Below, piece after piece: positions 46,660 to 54,908 of a stretch of DNA of 64,000 nucleotides (its first letter is position 1; each line of letters begins with the position of its first letter). Both the position numbers and the translations under genes were made by a program. The DNA lies in assembly GCF_014195485.1 (NCBI RefSeq), contig NZ_JACIBU010000001.1, positions 2,914,001 to 2,978,000 on the forward strand. The letters are read 5' to 3'. The notes beneath the pieces are model-generated. The model was not told where the DNA came from, did not search any database, and saw nothing but the letters and a program-made list of their open reading frames with translations. Source of the DNA: Modestobacter versicolor (GTDB lineage: Bacteria; Actinomycetota; Actinomycetes; Mycobacteriales; Geodermatophilaceae).

Positions 46660-47136
46660 TCACCCGCCGGGGCAGGTGGTGTCGCCGCCGCTGTGCTCCT
46701 GGCACACCCGCGGCCCCGGGGGCTCGGGTGCCTCCGGGGTGACCACCCCGTGCATCCACAGCCCGAGGCACAGGCCGAGCACCGCGCCAGCGCCGAGGAC
46801 GACCGCCGCGAGCGTCCGACGGCAGGCCAGGGCGAGCAGCAGGCCCAGCCCGGGCGGCACCGCGCCGAGCAGCGTGGCCAGCCGGGCGTGCTGCTGCGCC
46901 TCGGCGCGCGCGGGGTCGGGCCCGGGTGGCGCGGACGAGTCCGGCCAGATGTCGAAGAGGTCCGGTGTGGCGAGGTCCGTGGCGGCGCCCGCCCACTGCA
47001 GCCACTGCCAGCCGGTCAGCACCAGCCAGACGACCACGACCAGGACCAGCGCGGCGGTGGACCAGCCGGCCGGCCTCCGGGCCGGGCGGTCGGGTGTCCG
47101 GACCGCCCGGGGTACGTCCTCGGTCCACTCGAACAC
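46660..47136 (-). CDS. Paralogous small membrane protein B with Cys-rich tail
   Basis: A 158-residue protein of a family I do not recognise. It has an N-terminal charged stretch, three hydrophobic segments (about residues 26-46, 87-103 and 112-130) and a hydrophilic middle loop with PDLFDIWPDSSAPPGPD. The C-terminal tail (PRVCQEHSGGDTTCPGG) repeats that of the gene immediately upstream almost exactly. Two cysteines and one histidine in this tail could bind a metal or form a disulfide. GTG 47136 starts 2 nt after the upstream stop. The DNA encoding the two tails is 51/52 identical. Confidence 0.72.
   Translation of the reverse strand: MFEWTEDVPRAVRTPDRPARRPAGWSTAALVLVVVVWLVLTGWQWLQWAGAATDLATPDLFDIWPDSSAPPGPDPARAEAQQHARLATLLGAVPPGLGLLLALACRRTLAAVVLGAGAVLGLCLGLWMHGVVTPEAPEPPGPRVCQEHSGGDTTCPGG
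46665..46716. repeat. 52-bp duplicated 3'-end segment, copy B
   Basis: This segment matches 47144-47195 at 51 of 52 positions. It encodes the Cys-rich tail of the downstream paralogue. Confidence 0.85.
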
Positions 47137-47138
47137 GG

Positions 47139-47564
47139 TCAGCCGCCGGGGCAGGTGGCGTCGCCGCCGCTGTGCTCCTGGCACACCCGCGGCCCGTCGT
47201 CGCGCACCGGGGCGTCGGGGGCGTCCGGCGAGACCATCCCGTAGAGCACCAGCCCACCGACCAGCCCGAGGACGGCGGCGAGCGCGTACACCGTCGGGGC
47301 GACCGACCGCTGCGACCGCACCGCGAGCCACCAGGCGAGGCCCGGGAGCCCGGCGGCCACCGCAGTGGTCAGCACCGCGTGCCGCTGGGCGGTCGCGTAC
47401 TCGGCGGGTGCCGGCGGCTCCCCGTACAGGTGCCAGGTGTCCAGCGCCGTGCCCAGCGCCAGCACCGGGGTGCCCAGCAGCCAGCCCGCCGTCAGCAGCA
47501 CCAGCACCGTCGTCACCCAGAGCGGCTCCTGCGGCTGCCGCGCGTCCCCGACCTGCTCCACCAT
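47139..47564 (-). CDS. Paralogous small membrane protein A with Cys-rich tail
   Basis: A 141-residue protein and the upstream member of a tandem pair. Three or four hydrophobic segments (about residues 17-38, 64-80 and 90-110) precede the tail PRVCQEHSGGDATCPGG. The bodies of the two paralogues share layout (charged N-terminus, AxAxRHAVL/AEAQQHARL region, terminal VTPEAPxxP/VSPDAPDAP before the tail) but are diverged, whereas the tails are nearly identical. The ATG has GGGGGA upstream. Function is unknown. It lies between a two-component system and an ABC exporter, so a role in envelope sensing is possible, but only by position. Confidence 0.72.
   Translation of the reverse strand: MVEQVGDARQPQEPLWVTTVLVLLTAGWLLGTPVLALGTALDTWHLYGEPPAPAEYATAQRHAVLTTAVAAGLPGLAWWLAVRSQRSVAPTVYALAAVLGLVGGLVLYGMVSPDAPDAPVRDDGPRVCQEHSGGDATCPGG
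47144..47195. repeat. 52-bp duplicated 3'-end segment, copy A
   Basis: This segment matches 46665-46716 with one T/C difference. Its near identity compared with the diverged gene bodies suggests gene conversion or strong constraint on the tail. Confidence 0.85.
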
Positions 47565-47710
47565 CGGTCCCCCATCAGCCCGGGGGATGAGACCAGGTCA
47601 GCCTGCGGGTGCACCAGGGGCCACGCCGGAAACCCCCTGGGCTCCGACGCGCGGGGAGGCCCCTCGGCGAGAACGTGATCACGTCCCGATCACCGCCTCT
47701 GGAGGCCGCA

Positions 47711-48484
47711 GTGTCCGTCCCCGTCATGACCGTCCCGGGTGAGCCCCCGGCGTCGCTCTCCTCCGCCGCCGTCCGCGCCAGCGAGCTGCGCAAGACCTAC
47801 GGCTCCGGCGAGACCGCGGTGCACGCCCTGGCCGGGGTCGACGTCGCCTTCGACCGCGGGGCCTTCACCGCGATCATGGGGCCGTCCGGGTCGGGCAAGT
47901 CCACGCTGATGCACTGCCTGGCCGGCCTCGACGCCGCCACCTCCGGCTCCGTCTGGCTGGGTGACACCGAGCTCACCAGCCTGCGCGACGACCAGCTCAC
48001 CAAGCTGCGGCGCGAGCGGATCGGCTTCGTCTTCCAGTCGTTCAACCTGCTGCCGGTGCTCGACGCGCAGGACAACATGCTGCTGCCGATGCAGCTGGCC
48101 GGGCAGCGGCCGGACCGCGCGTGGATGGACTCCGTCATCGGCCGGCTGGGCCTGCGCGACCGGCTCAAGCACCGCCCGCACGAGCTCTCCGGCGGCCAGC
48201 AGCAGCGGGTGGCCGTCGCCCGCGCCCTGCTCCCCCGCCCGGACGTCGTCTTCGCCGACGAGCCCACCGGCAACCTGGACTCCCACGCCGGCGCCGAGGT
48301 GCTGGACCTGCTGCGCTCCAGCGTCCGGGAGACCGGCCAGACCGTCGTCATGGTGACCCACGACCCGGTCGCCGCCGCCTACGCCGACCGCGTGGTGCTG
48401 CTGGCCGACGGCCGGCTCGCCGGCGAGGTCCACCAGCCCACGACCGACTCGATCATCAACGCACTGCGCGGACTGGGGGCCTGA
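47711..48484 (+). CDS. ABC exporter ATP-binding protein (MacB/LolD type)
   Basis: A 257-residue NBD. Walker A GPSGSGKSTLMHCLAGL (about residues 57-73), FVFQSFNLLPVLDAQDN, signature ELSGGQQQRVAVARAL, Walker B VVFADEPTGNLD and H-loop TVVMVTHDPVAA are intact. GTG 47711 has GGAGG at 47701-47705; an in-frame ATG at 47609 adds a compositionally odd N-terminus and was not used. The permease gene follows after 5 nt. The unit resembles the one at 23.4-26.8 kb but the permeases differ, so these are separate systems rather than a recent duplication. Confidence 0.92.
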   Translation: MSVPVMTVPGEPPASLSSAAVRASELRKTYGSGETAVHALAGVDVAFDRGAFTAIMGPSGSGKSTLMHCLAGLDAATSGSVWLGDTELTSLRDDQLTKLRRERIGFVFQSFNLLPVLDAQDNMLLPMQLAGQRPDRAWMDSVIGRLGLRDRLKHRPHELSGGQQQRVAVARALLPRPDVVFADEPTGNLDSHAGAEVLDLLRSSVRETGQTVVMVTHDPVAAAYADRVVLLADGRLAGEVHQPTTDSIINALRGLGA

Positions 48485-48489
48485 CCACC

Positions 48490-50958
48490 ATGCGCGCAGT
48501 GACCCTCGCGAGCATCCGGGCGCACCTGCCCCGGCTGATCGCCTCCACGCTGGCGATCGTCATCGCCGTCGGCTTCGTGGTCGCCACCCTGGTGCTCAAC
48601 GAGACGACGAAGGCCACGGTCCTCGAGGCCGCCGGCGCGCAGTACGTCGACACCGACGTCGTCGTCACCTCCGACAGCGGCAGCGGGCTGCTCGACCGGG
48701 TCGACGCGCTCACCGCCCTGGACGGCGTCCAGGCGGTCGACCCGAGCTGGCAGACCTCCGTGCAGGCCGTCGTCCCCGACCGCAGCGGCGCCCAGTACCT
48801 GCAGGTCGACTCGGTGGCCGGCGAGCCGCAGCTGCGCTGGCAGCAGCTGAGCGCCGGCTCGCTGCCGGTGCGGCCCGGCGAGATCGCGGTCAGCGAGCGC
48901 GTCGGCGCCGACGTCGGCGACCAGCTGTCGGTCACCACCTACGACGACGACGGCAACGCCTCGACCACCGAGGCCACCGTCACCGGCGTGGTCGACCTGC
49001 GCGGCGACCCGACCGCCGGCGTCTTCGGCCGCGGCTTCGTCACCGCCGACCAGGCGCAGGCCTGGGGCGCCCAGGAGCCGGTCGAGCTGCGGATCGCCGG
49101 CACGACCGGCACCGACCCGGGCACGCTGGCCGGCGAGGTGACCAGCGCGCTGTCGGGCACGGGCGCCACCGTCCGCACCGGCACCGAGCAGGCCACCGAG
49201 TCCGTCGCCTCCTTGACCGGGGACGCCGCCTGGCTCACCACGGGCCTGCTGGTGTTCGCCACCATCGCCGTGCTGGTCGCCGGCCTGGTCATCGCCAACA
49301 CCTTCGCCGTGCTGCTGGCCCAGCGGACCCGCGACCTGGCGCTGCTGCGCTGCGTCGGCGCCACCGCCCGGCAGGTGCGCCGCAGCGTGCTCGGCGAGGC
49401 CGTGCTCACCGGGCTGGCCGCCTCGGTCATCGGCGTCCTCGCCGGGATCGGGCTGTCCGCCGCCGTCTCGGCGCTGGTCGCCACCACCGACTCGCCGATC
49501 CCGCTGTCCGGGGTGTCGGTGCCGGTCTACGTCGTGCTGGTCGGGCTCGCCGTCGGCACCCTGACCACCCTGGTCGCCGCGCTGGCTCCGGCACGCGCCG
49601 CCACCCGGGTCGCCCCCCTCGCCGCGCTGCGGCCGACCGACCCCGCGCCGCTCCGCTCCCGCGGCGGCGTGGCCCGGCTGGTCGTCGGGCTGCTGCTCGC
49701 GGTGCCCGGCATCGCGCTGATGGCCCTCGGCGTGGCGAGCTCGCAGATCCTGGTCTCGCTGGCCGGCGGGGTGCTCAGCGCCCTCGGCGGGCTGCTGCTC
49801 GCCCAGCGGGCGCTGCCGCCGGTCGTCGCGGCCGCCGGCCGGCTGGTGAGCCGCGTCGGAGGGCTGCCGGCTCGGCTGGCCAGCGGCAACGCCACCCGCA
49901 ACCCGCGCCGGACGGCGGCGACCGCGACCGCGCTGCTCATCGGCGTCACGCTGACCAGCGCGATGGTGGTCGGCGCGGCCTCCACCCGGGCCACCGCCCA
50001 GGCCGGGCTGGCCGCTGCCTACCCCACCGACGTGGTGGTCAACGGCAACGGGACCGAGCTCCCGGCGTCGTTGCTGGGCCAGCTCGAGTCGGCCGACGGC
50101 GTGGTCGCCACCACCACCCTGGCCGGGGGCACGATCACCGGCCCGGACGGCTGGGAGACCTGGGTCCTCGGGGTGCAGCCCGCGGCGGCGCTGCCGGTGC
50201 TGCGCTCCACCTCGGACACGACGCTGCCCGAGCTCGGTCAGGTCGCCCTGTCCACCTGGCAGCGCGAGAGCTGGAGCACGTCGGTGGGCGGCAGCGTGAC
50301 GCTGACCGCCGGCGACCGGTCGCGCACGCTGACGGTGGTGCGCGGCGACTCCGACAGCGCGCTGCTCAACGAGGCGGACCTGCGCGCCCTGGTGCCGGAC
50401 GCGGCCGAGGACACCGTCTGGATGCGGCTGGCCGACGACTCCGACCAGGCCGCGGTGATCGACGAGGTGACCGACCTGTCCGGGGCCGCCGTCCCGACGG
50501 CCTTCGTGACCGGGCTGGCCAGCGAGCGGGCTGCCATCGACCAGGTGGTCGACGTGCTGCTGCTGGTCGTCACCGGGCTGCTGGGCGTCGCCGTGCTCAT
50601 CGCGCTGATCGGGGTGGGCAACACGCTGGCCCTCTCGGTGGTCGAGCGGCGCCAGGAGAGCGGCCTGCTGCGCGCCCTGGGCCTCACCCGCGGCCAGCTC
50701 CGCGGGCTGCTGGCCTGGGAGGCGGTGCTGGTCGCCGGGGTCGCCGCGGTGCTCGGCGTGCTGGTCGGCAGCGCCTACGGGCTCGTCGGCGTCTCGTCGG
50801 CGCTCGGCGGTGAGGTCGACGAGGTGGTGATCAGCCTGCCGTGGCTGCAGATCGGCGCGATCGTCGTGGTCGCCACCGCGGCCGGGCTGCTGGCCTCGGT
50901 CCTGCCGGCCCGCCGGGCGGCGCGGACACCACCGGTCGCGGCGATCGCCGCCGCCTGA
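48490..50958 (+). CDS. FtsX/MacB-type ABC exporter permease
   Basis: An 822-residue permease. It has an N-terminal anchor (LIASTLAIVIAVGFVVATLVL), an extracytoplasmic domain (about 40-240), FtsX block 1 (RTRDLALLRCVGATARQVRR, about 278-297), central segments, a second external domain (about 510-680) and FtsX block 2 (RRQESGLLRALGLTRGQLRG near residue 722). The C-terminal RRAARTPPVAAIAAA tail is typical. It works with the preceding ATPase to export a substrate or transmit force across the membrane. Acidic Asp/Ser-rich external domains contain no family signature that names the substrate. Confidence 0.88.
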   Translation: MRAVTLASIRAHLPRLIASTLAIVIAVGFVVATLVLNETTKATVLEAAGAQYVDTDVVVTSDSGSGLLDRVDALTALDGVQAVDPSWQTSVQAVVPDRSGAQYLQVDSVAGEPQLRWQQLSAGSLPVRPGEIAVSERVGADVGDQLSVTTYDDDGNASTTEATVTGVVDLRGDPTAGVFGRGFVTADQAQAWGAQEPVELRIAGTTGTDPGTLAGEVTSALSGTGATVRTGTEQATESVASLTGDAAWLTTGLLVFATIAVLVAGLVIANTFAVLLAQRTRDLALLRCVGATARQVRRSVLGEAVLTGLAASVIGVLAGIGLSAAVSALVATTDSPIPLSGVSVPVYVVLVGLAVGTLTTLVAALAPARAATRVAPLAALRPTDPAPLRSRGGVARLVVGLLLAVPGIALMALGVASSQILVSLAGGVLSALGGLLLAQRALPPVVAAAGRLVSRVGGLPARLASGNATRNPRRTAATATALLIGVTLTSAMVVGAASTRATAQAGLAAAYPTDVVVNGNGTELPASLLGQLESADGVVATTTLAGGTITGPDGWETWVLGVQPAAALPVLRSTSDTTLPELGQVALSTWQRESWSTSVGGSVTLTAGDRSRTLTVVRGDSDSALLNEADLRALVPDAAEDTVWMRLADDSDQAAVIDEVTDLSGAAVPTAFVTGLASERAAIDQVVDVLLLVVTGLLGVAVLIALIGVGNTLALSVVERRQESGLLRALGLTRGQLRGLLAWEAVLVAGVAAVLGVLVGSAYGLVGVSSALGGEVDEVVISLPWLQIGAIVVVATAAGLLASVLPARRAARTPPVAAIAAA

Positions 50959-50995
50959 CGGGGGCAGCGCGGCGGTACCGGTTCGGCGGAGGGGG

Positions 50996-51787
50996 TCAGC
51001 TCCCTCCGCCGGCCCGCCGCCAGCTGCCCGGCGTGCTGCCGTGCAGCCGGCGGAAGGCCGCGGTGAAGCCGTTGACCGAGCCGTAGCCGACCTGCCGGGC
51101 GACCGCCGCCACCGGGAGCCCGCGCTCGAGCAGCGGCAGGGCCGCCTGCAGCCGGGCGCGGCTGCGCCACTCGGAGAAGGGCAGCCCGGTCCCGGCGACG
51201 AAGGCGCGGCGGAGCGTGCTCTCCCCCACCCGCAGCCGCTGCGCCCAGCCGGCCAGCGGGGTCTCGTCGGCCGGCTGCTCCACCAGCTGCGCGGCCACCC
51301 AGGCGGCCCGGCTGTCGGTGGGCACCGGCAGGCCGTCGTCGGGCAGCCGCGCGGCGGCCAGCTCGTGGAAGACGACGTCGCGAGCCTGCGCCGCCACCGG
51401 GCTGCTTCCTCCGGGGCCGCCGAGGCTGCGCAGCAGCGCCGCCAGCAGCGGCGACACGGTGACCAGCGCGGGCTCGGTCCAGCCCAGCGGGCAGGCGGCC
51501 GGCCACACGTAGAGGCAGTGCAGCGCCGCCGGCACCCGCAGGACGACGTCGTGCGGCACGCCCCCGGGCACGAACAGCGCCCGGGACGCCGGCAGCACCC
51601 AGGACCGCCGGCCGGCCGTCACCCGCGCCGAGCCGGCCGCGGTCCACACCAGCTGGTGCTGCTCGTGCACGTGCGCACCCCAGCCGCCGGGCTCGTCCGG
51701 GCCGAAGGTGCAGGTCCACGCCTCGTGCTCGGCGGACCCGGCGTGGTCGACCAGGGGCACCTGCCGGCCGGCGTCCAGGAGCGTCAC
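50996..51787 (-). CDS. AraC/XylS-family regulator with N-terminal cupin
   Basis: A 263-residue regulator. The N-terminal half is a cupin (GAHVHEQHQLVWTAAGSARV, about residues 37-56) that may bind an effector. The C-terminal HTH_18 (about 160-260) reads LRVGESTLRRAFVAGTGLPF and ARQVGYGSVNGFTAAFRRLH, the canonical pair of AraC helices. It is divergent from an iron-siderophore binding lipoprotein gene 117 bp away and may control it; siderophore-responsive AraC regulators are known in other bacteria. GTG 51787 has GGAGG 9 nt upstream. The enormous upstream extension of this frame is antisense. Confidence 0.85.
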   Translation of the reverse strand: MTLLDAGRQVPLVDHAGSAEHEAWTCTFGPDEPGGWGAHVHEQHQLVWTAAGSARVTAGRRSWVLPASRALFVPGGVPHDVVLRVPAALHCLYVWPAACPLGWTEPALVTVSPLLAALLRSLGGPGGSSPVAAQARDVVFHELAAARLPDDGLPVPTDSRAAWVAAQLVEQPADETPLAGWAQRLRVGESTLRRAFVAGTGLPFSEWRSRARLQAALPLLERGLPVAAVARQVGYGSVNGFTAAFRRLHGSTPGSWRRAGGGS

Positions 51788-51851
51788 CGCGACCGTCCTC
51801 CCTGGACGCTGACCGTCCGACCCGGAACGCTCCGCTGGTGTCCGCAGCGAG

Positions 51852-51870
51852 CAAGGGCAGCCTAACCTCA
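51852..51870. promoter_or_regulatory. DtxR/IdeR-like iron box
   Basis: CAAGGGCAGCCTAACCTCA matches 15 of 19 positions of the IdeR/DtxR consensus TWAGGTWAGSCTWACCTWA, with a nearly perfect right half. It lies 35 bp upstream of the siderophore-binding protein start, so iron-dependent repression is expected. Confidence 0.65.
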
Positions 51871-51904
51871 CCGGGTTCCGTCGTCGCTGCCCTGGAGTCG
51901 TCCC

Positions 51905-52915
51905 GTGCCGTCCCCGTCCGCCCGCCTGCTCGGCCTCGTCGTCGCCGTCGCCCTCCTCACCGCCTGCTCCTCGGAGGGCGACGACGCCGACGCGGCGGTC
52001 GCCGGCGGGGACGGCGTCTTCCCGGTCACCGTCGAGCACGCCTTCGGCACGACGACGGTGGAGTCCGAGCCCACCCGCATCGTGACCGCCGGGGTCACCG
52101 AGCAGGACGCCGTCCTGGCCCTCGGCGTCGTCCCGGTGGGCATCACCGACTGGTACGGCGAGCAGCCCCACGCCGTCTGGCCCTGGGCGCAGGACGAGCT
52201 GGGCGACGCCGAGCCGACCGTGCTGAGCAGCGCCGACGGGCTGCAGTTCGAGGCGATCGCGGCGGTGGAGCCCGACCTCATCGTCGCCACGAACGCCGGG
52301 CTCACCGAGGACGACTACGCGAAGCTGTCGGAGATCGCCCCCACCGTCGCCCACTCCGACGACGACTACTTCGAGCCGTGGGACACCCAGGCGCTGGCCA
52401 TCGGCACCGCGATGGGCAAGGAGGCCGAGGTCCGCGAGCTGATCGCCGACGTGCAGGGGCAGTTCGCCGACGCAGCGGCCGCGCACCCGGAGTTCGCCGG
52501 CACGCCTGCTGCGTTCCTGCAGAACGCGGTCTACGACGGTGACCTGATCGCCTACCAGGAGGGGCTGTCCACGGCCTTCCTCACCGACCTCGGGTTCACC
52601 GTGCCGGCCTCGCTGGACGCGTTCGCCACCGAGGGCCAGGCCTTCGTCCCGCTCGAGCAGGCCTCGGTGCTCGACGACGCCGACGTGCTCATCTGGGGCA
52701 CCGAGGCCGACGGCGACCGGGCCGCGCTGGAGGAGCTCGGCGTCTACCGGGCGCTGGAGGCGGTGCAGGGCGGCCACCTCGTCTTCACCGGCCCGGTGCT
52801 GGCCGGGGCCATCTACTTCACCAGCCTGCTGAGCCTGCCGTACGTGCTCGACGAGCTCGTGCCGCTGCTGGAGGCAGCGGTGGCCGGTGCCCCCTCGACC
52901 GTCCCGGCGGACTGA
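51905..52915 (+). CDS. Iron-siderophore ABC transporter substrate-binding lipoprotein
   Basis: A 336-residue FhuD/FepB-type (cluster A-II) binding protein. The signal peptide ends with the lipobox LTACSS (Cys about residue 20). The mature part has VTVEHAFGTTTVESEPTRIV, the classical start of this family, then VLALGVVPVGITDW, EAIAAVEPDLIVATNAGLT and a long helix bridge. The C-terminus has the LSLPYVLDELVP pattern. It binds a ferric siderophore outside the membrane. The permease and ATPase genes are not in the window, so it must use a distant transporter or serve a shared one. GTG 51905 follows the iron box. Confidence 0.9.
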   Translation: MPSPSARLLGLVVAVALLTACSSEGDDADAAVAGGDGVFPVTVEHAFGTTTVESEPTRIVTAGVTEQDAVLALGVVPVGITDWYGEQPHAVWPWAQDELGDAEPTVLSSADGLQFEAIAAVEPDLIVATNAGLTEDDYAKLSEIAPTVAHSDDDYFEPWDTQALAIGTAMGKEAEVRELIADVQGQFADAAAAHPEFAGTPAAFLQNAVYDGDLIAYQEGLSTAFLTDLGFTVPASLDAFATEGQAFVPLEQASVLDDADVLIWGTEADGDRAALEELGVYRALEAVQGGHLVFTGPVLAGAIYFTSLLSLPYVLDELVPLLEAAVAGAPSTVPAD

Positions 52916-52964
52916 CCCGGGAGGGGCCGAGCGCGCGCACAGCTGTTCGGGGGATGCTGGGGGC

Positions 52965-54158
52965 GTGCCGTTCCTCCGCCGTGCCGCCACCGTCACCGCT
53001 GCCGCCGCCCTCGCCGGGGGCGTGAGCTGGGTCGCCCGGGCCGCGTGGGGCCTGCCCACGGCCCTGGGCGCCAGCCAGCGCCGCCTGCGCCCCACCGTCG
53101 CCGGCTCGCCGCAGTTCTCCGGCGGCAAGTTCCACAACACCCTGCCGACCCCGGCGCTGGCCCCGGCCAACGCGCGGGACGGGCTGCTCCGCCAGTGGCA
53201 CGAGGACCGGCACAAGGGGCTGCCCGGCGGTCCCATCCCGCTGGTCTCCCCCGAGCTGCCCGAGCAGGCCGGCGACCTGGCGGTCACCTGGTTCGGCCAC
53301 TCCAGCGCGCTGCTGGAGGTCGACGGGCACCGCGTGCTGGTCGACCCGGTGTGGGGTGAGCGGGTGTCGCCGTCCCCGCTGATCGGGCCGTCCCGGCTGC
53401 ACGAGCCGCCGGTGCCGGTCGAGCTGCTGCCGCCGGTCGACGCCGTGCTGATCAGCCACGACCACTACGACCACCTCGACCTGCCCACGGTGCGCGCGCT
53501 GATCGGCAGCCAGTCGGCGCCGTTCGTCGTCCCGATCGGCATCGGCGAGCACCTGCGCGGCTGGGGCGTGCCCGAGGACCGGATCGTCGAGCTGGACTGG
53601 GACGGCTCGACGACGGTCGCCGGCCTGACGCTGACCTGCACCGAGGCGCGCCACTTCTCCGGCCGGTTCTTCGCCCGGGACACCACGCTGTGGTCGTCCT
53701 GGGTGGTCAGCGGCCCGCGGCACCGGGTCTTCTTCGGCGGCGACACCGGCTACACCCCCGCCTTCGCCGGGATCGGCGCCCGGCTGGGGCCCTTCGACCT
53801 CACCCTGCAGCCCATCGGCGCCTACAACGACGCCTGGCACGCCATCCACATGGACCCCGAGGAGGCCGTGCGCGCGCACGGCGACCTCGGCGGCCGGGTG
53901 CTCATGCCGATCCACTGGGCGACGTTCAACCTGGCGTTCCACCGCTGGGCCGAGCCGGTGCAGCGGCTGCTGGCCGCGGCCGGCACCCGTGACGTCCAGG
54001 TCGTCGTCCCGCGGCCCGGCGAGCGGGTCGACGTGCTCGCCCCGCCGCCGCTGACCGACTGGTGGACCGAGGTCGGCTCGGCCGACGACGCCGCCGCACC
54101 GGCCGCCCCCGAGGCGGGACGGACCGGTCCGCTCCGCCGGGTCAGCCCCCGGCGCTGA
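52965..54158 (+). CDS. MBL-fold metallo-hydrolase (NAPE-PLD/UlaG-like), membrane-anchored
   Basis: A 397-residue protein. Residues 1-30 are a basic, hydrophobic N-terminus (FLRRAATVTAAAALAGG), either a signal anchor or exported region. The metallo-beta-lactamase core has GHSSALLEVDGHRVLVDPVW, the zinc motif SHDHYDHLD (H-x-H-x-D-H, about residues 165-173), the later His in ARHFSGRF, and GGDTGYTPAF with its metal-bridging Asp. This arrangement is that of NAPE-hydrolysing phospholipase D and related lipid hydrolases. A phosphodiester or lipid substrate is likely but unproven. Its 3' end overlaps the convergent HAD gene by 17 nt. Confidence 0.85.
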   Translation: MPFLRRAATVTAAAALAGGVSWVARAAWGLPTALGASQRRLRPTVAGSPQFSGGKFHNTLPTPALAPANARDGLLRQWHEDRHKGLPGGPIPLVSPELPEQAGDLAVTWFGHSSALLEVDGHRVLVDPVWGERVSPSPLIGPSRLHEPPVPVELLPPVDAVLISHDHYDHLDLPTVRALIGSQSAPFVVPIGIGEHLRGWGVPEDRIVELDWDGSTTVAGLTLTCTEARHFSGRFFARDTTLWSSWVVSGPRHRVFFGGDTGYTPAFAGIGARLGPFDLTLQPIGAYNDAWHAIHMDPEEAVRAHGDLGGRVLMPIHWATFNLAFHRWAEPVQRLLAAAGTRDVQVVVPRPGERVDVLAPPPLTDWWTEVGSADDAAAPAAPEAGRTGPLRRVSPRR

Positions 54159-54819
54159 GCAGCACGGCGGGCAGCTGACCCAGGTCGGCGACCTCCCGCT
54201 CCGGCTGCGGGCCGTCCGGGTCGACCCGGTGGCCGGGCCGGCGCACCCGGACGACGGCCAGCCCGGCCTCCAGCGCGCCACGGGTGTCCCGGGCGGAGGC
54301 CGGCACGTGCACGTCGACGCCGGCGCCGCGGGCCCGCAGGTAGAGCTCGGGGTGCGGCTTGTAGGCGCGCAGCCGCTCGCTGGTCAGCACCGCGTCCTCG
54401 TCGACCAGCGCGGCGGCCCGGGTGCGGCGGAACAGCTCGTCGTCCACGTTGGACAGCACCCCCACCCGGTGGGTGCGGGCCACCTCGGGCAGCGCGGCCT
54501 CGACGTCGGGCCACAGCGGCCACCGCGGCAGCGAGCCGAGCAGCACCTCGACGTCCGCGGCGGGGTCGGCGACCAGCCCCCGGGCGGCGTAGGTGGCGGC
54601 CAGCGCCCGGCGGCAGTGCTCGGCGAAGGGCACCCACGGGGCGTCGTCGTCGTGCGGCACGTCCTGCTGCGACGCCTTGTTGCGGGCGTCCCAGTCGTCG
54701 TAGAGCTCGGTGCCCGCGACGTCCCAGCCGTGCGTCGTGGCGAGGCCGGCGAACGCGGCCGAACCACCCGTCCGGGAGTCGATCAGGGCGCTGAACAGGT
54801 CGAAGGTCACCAGGGGCAC
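54142..54819 (-). CDS. HAD-superfamily hydrolase (haloacid dehalogenase-like)
   Basis: A 225-residue HAD enzyme. Motif I is VTFDLFSALIDS (nucleophile Asp about residue 6, without the second Asp of typical phosphatases, as in haloacid dehalogenases), motif II VGVLSNVDDELF, and motif III Lys in YKPHPELYLRARG. The usual motif IV GD-loop is replaced by ARDTRGALEAG, which keeps a single Asp. A helical cap occupies about residues 20-95. Either dehalogenase or atypical phosphatase activity is possible. GTG 54819 places the nucleophile near the N-terminus; longer readings are less likely. Confidence 0.8.
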   Translation of the reverse strand: MPLVTFDLFSALIDSRTGGSAAFAGLATTHGWDVAGTELYDDWDARNKASQQDVPHDDDAPWVPFAEHCRRALAATYAARGLVADPAADVEVLLGSLPRWPLWPDVEAALPEVARTHRVGVLSNVDDELFRRTRAAALVDEDAVLTSERLRAYKPHPELYLRARGAGVDVHVPASARDTRGALEAGLAVVRVRRPGHRVDPDGPQPEREVADLGQLPAVLLSAGG

Positions 54820-54908
54820 CCCGCCATCGTGCGCGTCGGACGGTTGGACGGCGCCCCGGAGGGGCACTCTGTGCCGACGATCCAGAACGGGTCACCAGGA
54901 GGAACGAC

